Position numbers and translations under genes: made by a program | Shown: positions 1 through 7,769 of the stretch, piece by piece | Numbering within the stretch: position 1 is the first letter of the stretch | Layout: each line of letters starts with the position of its first letter | Source of the DNA: JALZAI01 sp038212215 | GTDB taxonomy: Bacteria; Actinomycetota; Actinomycetes; Mycobacteriales; Jatrophihabitantaceae | Direction: 5' to 3' | Length of the DNA stretch: 19,562 bases | NCBI GenBank assembly: GCA_038212215.1 | Contig: JBBQUT010000056.1 | Span: forward strand, 1-19,562 | Notes under the pieces: generated by a model | Told to the model about the DNA's origin: nothing | Databases searched by the model: none | Seen by the model: only the letters and a program-made list of their open reading frames with translations

Positions 1-76
1 GACCAGATCGCTGACCGGGGTGAACGTGCAGACCCTGACCAGCGGTCAGGAATTCCCGATCGCTGAGCTGCAGTGA
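1..76 (+). CDS. C-terminal tail of an unidentified gene cut by the window edge
   Basis: Reading from base 2, the frame is open for 24 codons and ends with TGA at 74-76. The tail reads LTGVNVQTLTSGQEFPI plus seven further residues. I do not recognise the family. Support is weak: the frame is open up to the window edge, and its stop overlaps a possible GTG start of the next gene (GTGA at 73-76), an arrangement common in actinomycete operons. A second frame is also open to base 66, so this call could be chance. Confidence 0.3.
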   Translation, partial: TRSLTGVNVQTLTSGQEFPIAELQ

Positions 77-147
77 CCTCAAAGTCGCCGACAAGTCCCA
101 GGACCGACAGTCGACATCACCCACTCCCGTCACGAACGGAACCCGTC

Positions 148-768
148 ATGACCACCGACGCAATGACCCACCCAGCACCCACCGCCCAGGAGCCCGAGCT
201 CATCGGATTCGTCCTGAGCCACGCTGCCTTCCGCGCCGAACTACCGCGACTGAGCGCCGCACTCGCCGCACCCATGACCGAGTCGATCCACGCCCTCGCC
301 GAAGATCACCTCCGGCTCGTCACCGACCATCTGCTGCGTCACCACGAAGAAGAAGACACCTTCCACTGGCCACTGCTCATCGCCCGCGACCGAACAGCAC
401 AGATGCCCGTCCGGGCCGCCGCGGTGAGCCGGCTCGAACGCCTCGTTCACGACCACACCGCCCAAGAAGACCTACACGTGGTCCCTCTGTTGCGCCGCCA
501 CATCACCGCCGCCGAGCAAGCAGACTCCATGGCCCGCAGCCGCGCGAAGATCCCCGCCGACGACGAGCTCCCCGTCCTGGCGATCATGCTCGACGCCGCC
601 ACCCCCGACGAACGCGACCGGATGCTCGCACCCCTGCCCGACTTCGTCATCGACCTCTGGCAGCACCAGGCCGCACCCGCCCTGCACGCCATCCACACCC
701 ACCTCACCGAAACCACCACGACCTTGGACTCTCAGCCCGCAGGCGTAGCCCGCGCGAGTGAGGTGTGA
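148..768 (+). CDS. Hemerythrin-like (HHE-type) cation-binding protein
   Basis: This 206-residue helical protein is rich in His, Asp and Glu at hemerythrin-like spacing. H25 lies in LSHAAFRAEL, H54 and H61 precede the HHEEED cluster at 65-70 with H73 just after, and H101/H103, H110 and H118 fall in a later helix. In the family such residues form a di-iron centre that binds oxygen or senses redox state and NO; that role is inferred here. ATG at 148 was chosen because ACGGA lies about eight bases upstream and the longer N-terminus from GTG at 73 is Ser/Pro/Arg-rich and unlike the fold. GTG 73 remains possible because it overlaps the upstream stop. There is no signal peptide, so it is probably cytosolic. 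The ABC transporter follows closely on the same strand, but a functional link is unproven. Confidence 0.82.
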   Translation: MTTDAMTHPAPTAQEPELIGFVLSHAAFRAELPRLSAALAAPMTESIHALAEDHLRLVTDHLLRHHEEEDTFHWPLLIARDRTAQMPVRAAAVSRLERLVHDHTAQEDLHVVPLLRRHITAAEQADSMARSRAKIPADDELPVLAIMLDAATPDERDRMLAPLPDFVIDLWQHQAAPALHAIHTHLTETTTTLDSQPAGVARASEV

Positions 769-851
769 CCATGTCTCGGGCCGCGAGAATGAGCCGAGCG
801 GTCGGCTCCCAGGCTGACGCGCGAAACCGCACGACATCCCAAACCTGGCTC

Positions 852-1772
852 ATGACAACAACGCGAGGTCGAAGCGATGCACCCAGCATCTCGTTTCACC
901 ACGTGACCAAACGCTACGGGGCCGTGACGGCACTCGACGACTTTTCGGCCGACGTCTCGCCCGGGCGCATCACGGCGTTCCTCGGGGCCAACGGCTCGGG
1001 CAAGACCACCAGCATGCGCGTCCTGCTGGGCCTCGCCGAGCCGACCTCGGGCGCCGCCCTCATCGGCGGCCGGCGCCACGCCGACGTGCAGCACCCGCTC
1101 CGCACCGTCGGTGCCGTCCTGGACCAGGGTTTCCAACCCAACCGCAGCGCGCGTAACCATCTGCGCATCACCGCAGCACAGGCCGGCGTCCCGCAAGCCC
1201 GAGTCGAGGACGTGCTGGAACTCGTCGGGCTGACGCCGGCGGCGCGGCGGCGGGTCGGTGGGTTCTCCCTCGGCATGCGGCAGCGTCTCGCGCTCGCCTC
1301 GGCCCTCATCGGCGACCCGGCAATACTAGTGATGGACGAGCCGTTCAACGGCCTCGATCCCGGCGGCATCTCGACGATGCGGACATTCCTTCGCCAGTTC
1401 GCCGACAACGGCGGCACCGTGTTCCTTTCCAGCCATCTGCTCGCAGAAGTGGCCCACAGTGCCGACGACGCGATCATCATCGACCACGGGCGCCTCGTCA
1501 CCGCAGGCCCCATAGCCGGGTTACTGCCCGAGTCGAACGCGATCACTGTGACCAGCCCGGACGCCGAGCGGCTCGCGGTCGCGCTGAACCGGCGCGGAGC
1601 CGCCGTCCGGCGGACTGCCGCAGACCGGCTCAGCGTGCAACACCTGTCCGCCGAGCTCATCGGACGCACGGCCATCGAGGCGGGCGCGGTGATCGTCGAA
1701 CTGCGCACCGCCGGCCCCGACCTGGAAACCATCTTCGAGAGCCACATCCACCCGAAGGAGCACGTCTCATGA
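852..1772 (+). CDS. ABC transporter ATP-binding protein (ABC-2 exporter type)
   Basis: This nucleotide-binding subunit powers the membrane partner encoded next. From ATG 852 it has 306 residues with the full motif set: Walker A GANGSGKTT (45-53), Q-loop region around GAVLDQGF (88-94), a signature in the form FSLGMRQ (138-144), Walker B ILVMDEPFNGLDP (158-170) and H-loop LSSH (192-195). The C-terminal 100 residues are a domain typical of drug, antibiotic or lantibiotic exporters. Start choice is uncertain. ATG 852 gives the usual family length but has no clear ribosome site. ATG 771 has GAGG seven bases upstream but adds 27 Arg/Ser-rich residues. It overlaps the permease gene by 4 bp, so the two are translationally coupled. 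The substrate cannot be read from sequence. Confidence 0.9.
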   Translation: MTTTRGRSDAPSISFHHVTKRYGAVTALDDFSADVSPGRITAFLGANGSGKTTSMRVLLGLAEPTSGAALIGGRRHADVQHPLRTVGAVLDQGFQPNRSARNHLRITAAQAGVPQARVEDVLELVGLTPAARRRVGGFSLGMRQRLALASALIGDPAILVMDEPFNGLDPGGISTMRTFLRQFADNGGTVFLSSHLLAEVAHSADDAIIIDHGRLVTAGPIAGLLPESNAITVTSPDAERLAVALNRRGAAVRRTAADRLSVQHLSAELIGRTAIEAGAVIVELRTAGPDLETIFESHIHPKEHVS

Positions 1773-2515
1773 TCAGCTCGATCCGACTGGAAATCCTCAA
1801 GCTGCGGACGACCCCGTCCTTCTACGTCACCGTCGTCGCGGCCTTCGCCCTGAGCCTCGCCTCAGCGGTGACCACCGTCCTGCTGCCGGTGAAGGCGGGC
1901 GACCCGCCGGTAAGCAGCCGGGCCAATGTCGCGCACGTCCTCACCCAACCCGGCGCGGTCACGTCGGTGGCCATGTTCATCCTCGGCGTGCTCGTCGTCG
2001 CCGGCGAGTACCGGCAGCGCACCATCCTGCAGACGTTTCTGGCCGAGCCACGGCGCGGGCGAGTCGTCTTCGCCAAACTGATCACTACCGGCGTCCTCGG
2101 CGCCCTCGTCGCTGCGGTCGTGTACACGGTCACAGTCGCGGCCGTCGTTCCGCTATACGCGGGTAAAGGGGTGCACCACCTGCCGGTCAATGTCACTTCA
2201 CTTGGGCTGGGCACCGTACTCAGCGGAGCCTGCTACGGGTTGCTAGGAGTCGCGATCGGCGCACTCACTCGCAATACCGTCGCCGCAATCATCGCCGGGC
2301 TGATCTGGATCCAGCTGGTCGAGGTCGGCATCCTTGAGAACGCGGTGCCCTCAATAGCGAAATGGCTGCCGGTCGGAGCGGCCCAGGGCTTGACCGCAGT
2401 CGAAAGATCCTCACACCTGCTGTCACAGGGTGCAGCGGCGATCGTGCTGGTCGGCTGGGCCACCGTGCTCGTCGCGGCCGCGACACGGCTCACTATTCGA
2501 CGCGAACTGCGGTGA
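1769..2515 (+). CDS. ABC-2 type transporter permease
   Basis: This 248-residue integral membrane protein has about six hydrophobic segments: near residues 17-40, 64-83, 105-130, 145-168, 170-190 and 220-240. The loop GEYRQRTILQTFLAEPRR after the second segment is typical of ABC-2 permeases of the bacitracin/lantibiotic exporter type. The start is the ATGA overlap with the ATPase stop, so the two subunits are made together and should form a homodimeric permease with two ATPases. A sensor kinase gene would normally follow in this kind of cluster; here only a broken one is left, so expression can no longer depend on that kinase. The transported compound is unknown. Confidence 0.87.
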   Translation: MISSIRLEILKLRTTPSFYVTVVAAFALSLASAVTTVLLPVKAGDPPVSSRANVAHVLTQPGAVTSVAMFILGVLVVAGEYRQRTILQTFLAEPRRGRVVFAKLITTGVLGALVAAVVYTVTVAAVVPLYAGKGVHHLPVNVTSLGLGTVLSGACYGLLGVAIGALTRNTVAAIIAGLIWIQLVEVGILENAVPSIAKWLPVGAAQGLTAVERSSHLLSQGAAAIVLVGWATVLVAAATRLTIRRELR

Positions 2516-2633
2516 GCGAGCAGCGAGACAAGGGGCGGCCGTCCGAGCCTTCGCAGCCCTTGCGCGCCCTGCGCTCGGGGTCGTACACCGCACGACTGAT
2601 GTCCTGTGCATTCGTGGAAACTACGGTGGACGC

Positions 2634-3180
2634 GTGCTGAGGACGCGAGCGGCGATCCATCGCCGCCTTCGGCATGTGCCGTGGATGCTTGATGGCCTGA
2701 TCGCCGCCGTTCTGCTGTCGTGATGTTGGCAACGATCGCCACCAATAACGCCGTGCCAAGACAAACACGCCAACAACATGTCGACCTATCTGTTGGCGGT
2801 CACGATGGCCCTGCCGTTCGTCTTCCACCGCCGGTTCCCGATCCTTGCGCTCGCTGTCGTGCTCGGCTCGCGGCTCGCCTTCGCCGCACAGGACTCCGCC
2901 GCCTACCCTGGCATCAACGCCTTCGTCCTGCTCGGTGCGATAGCGGTGCACAGTGACCGTCGCCGATCCCTCGACGCGTTCCTCGCCACCGCTGCTGTTA
3001 TGACAATCGCAGTCCTCATTCAACCCGCCGGCGTCGTCGACCGCGCCTCGGCGCTCTCGACCGCCTTGGCGACCATCGGGTTCTGGCTTCTCGGAGCGAA
3101 CGCGCGGCGGCGTCGCGCCCGCTGGGAGGCCTTGCGCGAACGCAACGCGTCCCTGGAGCGAGAACGCGAGGAGCGAGCCC
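2634..3180 (+). pseudogene. Truncated sensor histidine kinase, membrane domain only
   Basis: The frame starts at GTG 2634 (GGTGGA upstream) and reads VLRTRAAIHRRLRHVPWMLD, then a hydrophobic stretch, typical of actinomycete two-component sensor kinases. TGA at 2721 interrupts it. The same frame resumes and from ATG 2778 encodes several membrane helices (MSTYLLAVTMALPFVF, then HRRFPILALAVVL) and a charged coiled linker ending EREREERA. In intact kinases that linker runs straight into the H-box with the phospho-acceptor histidine. Here homology stops at about 3179, and no DHp or ATPase domain follows. The 2721-2778 stretch fits poorly in any single frame, so two compensating indels are possible. 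It lies just after the ABC pair, where such kinases usually sit, and cannot signal. Confidence 0.7.
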
Positions 3181-3385
3181 TAAGTGTGGGTGGGCGTCTT
3201 GTTAGCGCAGTGGGAGTCCTCGGAGTTGAGGACTCTGCGTAGAGCGATGAGAGCGCAGTCGATGATGGCCCTGATGCCAAGCCCGCCGATGGTGAGCAGC
3301 TTCGCCAGGCCGACGTTTGTACCCTCAGTAGAAGCCGTTGTCCGAGAACGGCCACGGAATCTCCTTGATTCGAACGGTGCGCCGC
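3180..3385 (-). pseudogene. Relic of a TM2-domain membrane protein
   Basis: On the minus strand one frame reads GTNVGLAKLLTIGGLG, then IRAIIDCALIALRRVLN, and stops at 3180-3182. This matches the end of a TM2 domain, whose usual pattern is RFYLG, then GxxKLLTLGGLGxWxLID and a second helix. The preceding DNA encodes DNGFY in a different frame followed at once by a stop, so the FYLG part appears separated from the rest by an indel. No intact start codon remains in frame. The relic begins exactly where the sensor-kinase relic ends, so both were probably cut by one deletion or insertion. The match is by eye, and a short hydrophobic coincidence is possible. Confidence 0.5.
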
Positions 3386-3410
3386 CGTCGGTGCCTGGAC
3401 CAAAGGATTT

Positions 3411-6400
3411 CTAATGGGCCGGCTCCAGCTTGCCTGCGAGTTCGCACAGCCGCGGATTCAGCGTGGCCTCGCCGGTGCGGGCCGCGACGGCTCGAGACTC
3501 GGCGATGAGGGTGCGTGCAATGTCCAGCTGTCCGTAGTGGGCGTGCGCCTCGGCTCGCAGGACAAGGTTGGTCGTGACCTGGTGGAGCAGGCCCATGGCG
3601 ACGTAGCGCTCGAAGGCGGCTTGCGCGTCGTCGAGACCGAGTGGGTCGCCCTGTACCGCAGCTGACCATCCGATGATCACCTCGCAGCCAGGCACATAGA
3701 AGGTCTCGCCCAGGCCCTCGGCTCTCGCGATGCAGGTCGTCGCAAGCTCAGCTGCGACGCGCGCGTCGCCCCGCTGGGCGGCCGCCCAAGCGCTCCAGAA
3801 CTCGATCGTTACCGACTGCATGAGACTCAAGCCAGGCATTCCCGACGCGGCCGCCAGCAGTGCCTTCGCTTGAGCGTCCGCCCCCCGAACCGTCGCGGAG
3901 CATCCCTGCAACACCGTTGCGCTGCCGGCGAAGGAGAAGGTCGCCTCGCCGGGGGAGTCGCCGCCGTCGGACGCGAGCAGCTGTTCGGTGCGGGCGAAAT
4001 GAAGTTCGCATCGCTCGTTCTGACCGAGCTCGAAGCTCGCCAGCCCGAGCATGAAGTGGAGGACAGCGGAAGCCGGCGCCGGCAGGTCGTCGCGCATCGC
4101 GAGTTCGGCCGCCTCGAGCGCCCGGGCGTTGTGGCCGCCGGCGATCAGAAGTGCGGTGGCGCTCCACCATGCGGTGGGCTCGGCCGGATCGAAGGCGCCG
4201 ACCACATCCGGCGCGGGAATCTGCCGGGTATCGGAGACACCGGACCCGCGGACGATGAGCTGGCCCACCGCGCGTCGGGCGTCGAGTTCGGCGAGGCGGG
4301 TGACCCGCTGGGCTCGGTCAGGAATCTGGTCGACTAGACCCGAAGCGACGGCGAGGAAATGGTCGGCTTGGTCCGGGGCGAGTTGGGCGAGGGCGTGATC
4401 GGCCGCCGCGGTCAGGTACGGCACCGCGGCGAGCGGGCCGACGACCGGTGCGGCCCGGGTGAGATGGTGGGCCACCTCGACCGCTCGCTCGGAGGACACG
4501 GTCGCCCGGCCCGCGTTGGTCGGGGCCAGGGCGCTCCCGATCCGGGCGTGCAGACGAACCCGGCGCGCCGTCGAGAGCGCCTCGTCCAGGGTCTGGCGCA
4601 CAAGGTCATGGCTGAGCCCGAAGTCGCCACCGGAGTCCTCGACGAGCAGCCCGGACAACATCGCTGCCTCACACCCGTCCAGCACAGCATTCTCGCTCGA
4701 CCCGCTGATGCGGGTGAGCAGCTCGACCGGGGTAGGGCGGCCAAGCAGCGCGACGATGCTGAGCAACGCGAGCGTCTGGTCGGGCAGCCGGTCGAGTCGG
4801 CGGCGGAGCACGTCGCGGATGCCGTCCGGGAGCACGTCGTTCACCCCGGCTGCGTCCAACCGCCGCTCGCTGACCAGCAGTTGGACGAGCTCAACGACGA
4901 AGAACGGGTTACCACCGGTACGGGTGCGGATCGCCGCGGCGATCCCGGGTTCGGCGTCCTCACCGTTGATGCCAGCGATCATTGTTCCCACGTCGTCGGT
5001 GTCAAGGCCGGTCAACGGCAGCCGAACGACCGCGTCGGAGAATCGGCTGCCGAGAGAGGCCAACATGGTCGAGGCACCCTCGCTGCCCGGTTCGTCCGGA
5101 CGCAACGCGACAGCGAAGAGCACCCCGACCGGGAGGAGCGCGTCCACGGCCAGGGAGAGCAGGTCGAGTGTCTCTGCATCGAGCCAGTGCGCGTCGTCCA
5201 GGATCACCGCCAGCGGGCCTTGCTCGCGTGTGGCTGTTAACAGGTCAATCACCGCTCGGTACAGATGGGTGCGGGCCAGCGAAGACTCGGCCTGCAGTGG
5301 TTCGGGGCCGCAGCCCAGCGACGGGTCGAGCAGAGCCAGCGGCTGACCGGCGGGACCATCCAAGATGGTATGGACCAGGTCGGGGCGCTGGGTCGCAAGA
5401 GCCCGCACGATCGTCACCCACGGCCAGAGCGCCGGCATGGCTCCGGTGCCGATGCCCGTGGCCCGCAGCGTGATCCCGTCGACGGCAGCAACGCTGGCCG
5501 CTAGCCGCTGCAGCAGTGTGGACTTCCCCATCCCGGCCGGTCCGTCCACGATCATCAGCCGACCGGCTCCCCGGTGCGCGGCCCGGACGGCTGTGACGAT
5601 GCGGTCTAGTTCGCCGCGGCGCCCGACAACGAGGCCGTCGACGGTTGGAGTGGAACGACGAACGTCCGGGGCGGCCCTTGCGAGACGTGTCGGAGCGGGC
5701 GCAAGGAGCAGCTCCGGGTCGTGGCGCAGGATCATCGCCTCGAGTCTCTGGGCGTCGGGCGACGGGTCGAGTCCGAGACCCTCGGCCAGTTTCTCGCGCA
5801 GGTCGCGGACGGCGCGGAGCGCGTCGGCCTGGCGTCCCGATCGGTAGAGGGCGGCGATCAGCGCGCACCACGCTCGCTCACGAAAGGGGTGTTCGTCGAC
5901 GAACACACGCGCCGCCTTGATCACGTCCGAGTCCGCGCCACAGGCAAGGTCGGCCTCGAACATCAATTCGGCCGCTTCGAGTCGGCTTTCCTGCAGGCGT
6001 GCGACGTCTTCGGTGGCCACGCGGTCGTCGAGGTCGGCCAGCGGTTGGCCGGACCATAGCCCGAGGGCGCTGCGCAGTCGATCCGCGGCCTCGTCAACAG
6101 CGCCAGCGGACATCCACGCCCGCGCCTCGCTCACCATCTCATCGAACCGGAAGACGTCGATCTGCCGGGCCGGGATCTCCAGCACCCACCCGGGCGCACG
6201 GGTCAGGATCTTTGTCGGCTCGCCGGTGTCGGTCAGCAGCCGGCGCAGGCGAGAGATGTAGGCCTGCAGCGCGACGGTGGCGCGCGCGGGCGGTTCGTCG
6301 CGCCAGATCTCATACACAAGCCGATCGAGTGAGACCGGTCGGTTGGCGCTGAGGGCCAGTAAGGCGAACACGGCTCGCTGCTTGCGTCCGCCCAGTGCCA

Positions 6401-6452
6401 GTCGCAGGCCGCCGGCCTCCAGCGACACCGGGCCCAGCAGGGTCACGTGCAT
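3411..6452 (-). CDS. SARP/AfsR-family transcriptional activator with ATPase module
   Basis: This 1013-residue regulator starts MHVTLLGPVSLEAGG, a typical start for Streptomyces antibiotic regulatory proteins. Residues 1-95 form an OmpR-type winged helix and about 96-245 the bacterial transcriptional activation domain (IDVFRFDEMV; GLDPSPDAQRLE). From 275 comes an AAA/NB-ARC-like ATPase with Walker A GPAGMGKST (304-312) and Walker B LAVILDDAHWLD (414-425). The rest is helical, TPR-like repeat sequence. Such proteins bind direct heptamer repeats upstream of target genes, often secondary-metabolism genes; no target gene is evident here. ATG 6452 has no good ribosome site just upstream, so it may be translated leaderless or from a weak site. 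It lies between the intact ABC operon with its broken kinase and a decayed ABC copy. Confidence 0.92.
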   Translation of the reverse strand: MHVTLLGPVSLEAGGLRLALGGRKQRAVFALLALSANRPVSLDRLVYEIWRDEPPARATVALQAYISRLRRLLTDTGEPTKILTRAPGWVLEIPARQIDVFRFDEMVSEARAWMSAGAVDEAADRLRSALGLWSGQPLADLDDRVATEDVARLQESRLEAAELMFEADLACGADSDVIKAARVFVDEHPFRERAWCALIAALYRSGRQADALRAVRDLREKLAEGLGLDPSPDAQRLEAMILRHDPELLLAPAPTRLARAAPDVRRSTPTVDGLVVGRRGELDRIVTAVRAAHRGAGRLMIVDGPAGMGKSTLLQRLAASVAAVDGITLRATGIGTGAMPALWPWVTIVRALATQRPDLVHTILDGPAGQPLALLDPSLGCGPEPLQAESSLARTHLYRAVIDLLTATREQGPLAVILDDAHWLDAETLDLLSLAVDALLPVGVLFAVALRPDEPGSEGASTMLASLGSRFSDAVVRLPLTGLDTDDVGTMIAGINGEDAEPGIAAAIRTRTGGNPFFVVELVQLLVSERRLDAAGVNDVLPDGIRDVLRRRLDRLPDQTLALLSIVALLGRPTPVELLTRISGSSENAVLDGCEAAMLSGLLVEDSGGDFGLSHDLVRQTLDEALSTARRVRLHARIGSALAPTNAGRATVSSERAVEVAHHLTRAAPVVGPLAAVPYLTAAADHALAQLAPDQADHFLAVASGLVDQIPDRAQRVTRLAELDARRAVGQLIVRGSGVSDTRQIPAPDVVGAFDPAEPTAWWSATALLIAGGHNARALEAAELAMRDDLPAPASAVLHFMLGLASFELGQNERCELHFARTEQLLASDGGDSPGEATFSFAGSATVLQGCSATVRGADAQAKALLAAASGMPGLSLMQSVTIEFWSAWAAAQRGDARVAAELATTCIARAEGLGETFYVPGCEVIIGWSAAVQGDPLGLDDAQAAFERYVAMGLLHQVTTNLVLRAEAHAHYGQLDIARTLIAESRAVAARTGEATLNPRLCELAGKLEPAH

Positions 6453-6550
6453 TGAGGGAGTGTGCCACGCGCGATCTTCCCAGCAGAATGGGTTACCGCG
6501 CCCGGGTTTCCGTGACTCCGAGATGTATTAGCGCGGTTTGGCTCGGGTTT

Positions 6551-6754
6551 CTACCCTTGGTCGAGGCGGCCCTTTCCCGTGCCCAACGTGTGGTCCTGCA
6601 CGGCGTACACCGAGCCGCCGATCCGGGCGGTGCCTGAGCCCGGCTCAGCGCGGCCGAGCACTACCCGCATGGTCGTCGTCCTGCCAGAACCGTTCGCTTC
6701 CGGGAACGGGGTGATGGGGCCAGGCGTGATGTAGGCGCTGAATTCGCCGAGGGC
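6551..6754 (-). pseudogene. Decayed N-terminal fragment of a second ABC ATPase
   Basis: The frame encodes ALGEFSAYITPGPITPF, then EANGSGRTTTMRVVLG, RAEPGSGTARIGGS and finally RLDQG before TAG. It lines up along its length with the intact ATPase at 852-1772 (ALDDFSADVSPGRITAF; GANGSGKTTSMRVLLG; LAEPTSGAALIGG; VLDQG). The Walker A lysine has become arginine (GRTT) and the lead glycine is lost. Weak similarity continues a few codons past the stop, towards 6530. The start, the beta-strand before ALGEF and everything after the first quarter of the domain are missing, so it cannot bind or hydrolyse ATP. It is either an old duplication or the remnant of a related transporter. Confidence 0.7.
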
Positions 6755-6756
6755 TG

Positions 6757-7079
6757 ACCTCGTGGCCTGAACAGGGCGACGGCGACAATCCACTGCACGA
6801 GGAGCGGGCCGAGAACCTGCTGCTTGACATCTGGGTAGATAGCCGTCCTGGGAGGTCCCGACGCCCGCCACAGCGGCCATGACGGCGGCCGGAATGCACG
6901 CCCCTGGTATCAGCGCGCCACGTGTGGCCGCCGCCCGGGCGCGAGGATCGCCGCGGCGAGCAGCGGACCTTGCATCGTGAGCGAGACGAAGTCGAGCACA
7001 AACAGCGATTTCGCGATGGCGGGGCGATGTCGCAGCGATCTGCCGGCTCAGAGCGGCGTAACTCACTTGGGGGATTCAT
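6757..7079 (-). pseudogene. Possible frameshifted membrane-protein remnant
   Basis: Hydrophobic peptides are scattered over all three minus-strand frames: SLFVLDFVSLTMQGPLLAA around 6940-7000, IPAAVMAAVAGVG around 6870, and VLGPLLVQWIVAVALF around 6780. An ATG at 7079 with AAAGG upstream could have been the start. No frame is open across the region and no family could be named. The idea of a single decayed membrane protein is inference. The fragments end where the ABC ATPase fragment begins. Confidence 0.25.
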
Positions 7080-7436
7080 CTCGGTACCTTTCTCGGTTGT
7101 TGATCATGCAGCGGATGCAGCGGATGCTGCCGTTCGGTGAGTGCTTCGAGTGCGGTGCGGTCGCGGAGGCTGGAGTGCAGTCAGCGTCGTGACAGGACCT
7201 TGATGTAGGGACGAGTCGTCGTGACAGGGACGGCGGCTTGAATGTCGGCAGTCGTGGTCAACTCGTTTCGTGTGCATTGCTCGCTGATTGGCTCGGGCCA
7301 CATGGGGGCCACACCGCAACCGAAACAGACCATCGCCAGTAACGGCAACCAACGTCGGAGGTCGAGGACATCAGGGATATTCAACGCCCGTAGGAGCAAC
7401 CAACGTTCCGGGGAAGGCATTGACGCGGTAGGGGTC
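7080..7436. other. Stretch without a supported gene; short repeats
   Basis: I find no convincing gene here. A 79-codon minus-strand frame (start 7421, stop 7181) has a hydrophobic N-terminus ending LLAMVCFGCG, loosely like a lipoprotein signal, but it has no ribosome site and begins next to a tRNA-like sequence. Visible structure: a 9-bp unit ATGCAGCGG repeated just over twice near 7105-7125, and the 11-bp direct repeat listed separately. Confidence 0.4.
7345..7406 (+). repeat. Direct 11-bp repeat beside candidate attachment site
   Basis: GCAACCAACGT occurs at 7345-7355 and again, identical, at 7396-7406, 51 bp apart. An exact 11-mer repeat so close is unlikely by chance. It lies 30-90 bp from a tRNA-3'-end-like sequence and a tyrosine-recombinase fragment, so the copies could be arm-type binding sites for the recombinase. 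That role is inference. Confidence 0.4.
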
Positions 7437-7461
7437 ACTGGTTCAATCCCAGTATCTGCCG
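7437..7461 (+). other. tRNA 3'-end-like sequence, candidate attachment site
   Basis: ACTGG (7437-7441), loop TTCAATC (7442-7448) and CCAGT (7449-7453) form a perfect T-arm with a seven-base loop of the tRNA consensus TTCRAnY. Seven bases that could be an acceptor 3' strand follow (ATCTGCC, 7454-7460), then one possible discriminator base. No matching GGCAGAT lies about 70 bases upstream, so this is not a whole tRNA gene. The stop codon of the recombinase fragment lies four bases beyond it. A recombinase gene abutting a tRNA 3' end is the classic layout of an integrated element's att site. The tRNA identity cannot be assigned. Confidence 0.5.
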
Positions 7462-7464
7462 GTG

Positions 7465-7769
7465 TTAGCGTCCGAGGGTGTCGAGCCAGCTGATCAGGGA
7501 GGTGTCGGAGGTCCAGTCGGGCAGGACGTCTGGGGTGAGTGGCTGGTAGGCGTTCTCGATCGCTTTGCGTTTGGTCTCGGTGTCGGCGCGGGCGTAGATC
7601 TCGGTGGTTGCGACGTCGGCGTGGCCGAGCAGGTCGCGGATGTAGATGAGGTTGACGCCGGCTTGGATCAGGTGCATCGCCCGGCTGCGCCGCAGGGTGT
7701 GGGGCGTGACCGGTAGGCCGGGAGCCCAGTTGGGGTCGCGGGCCCGGACCGCTCGCACGTGGCGCAGCG
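7465..7769 (-). pseudogene. C-terminal fragment of a tyrosine recombinase
   Basis: The last 100 residues of this reading frame are the catalytic end of a tyrosine site-specific recombinase. HTLRRSRAMHLIQAGVNL carries the His-x-x-Arg box, YIRDLLGHADV carries the conserved His, and TTEIYARAD carries the nucleophilic Tyr. The RRSRAMHL...IYIRDLLGH style resembles the recombinases found in trios (RIT-type elements) more than phage integrases, but that subfamily guess is tentative. The N-terminal arm and core domains and the first catalytic Arg are missing. The frame runs on upstream without a stop into an unrelated transposase (junction near 7770). It ends beside the tRNA-like sequence. Confidence 0.68.

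Noticed and set aside
2161..2180. Another AGGGGTG box inside the permease gene
   Set aside because: No partner box 22 bp away and it lies within coding sequence; single heptamers are expected by chance at this GC content. The same holds for 5885 and 19231.
4359..5346. Long plus-strand frames of nearly 300 codons
   Set aside because: They lie wholly antisense to the clear SARP/AfsR gene and have no recognisable domain; typical high-GC shadows.
7181..7421. 79-codon minus-strand frame with a lipoprotein-like start
   Set aside because: No ribosome site, poor lipobox, and it begins in the tRNA-like sequence; no family resemblance.
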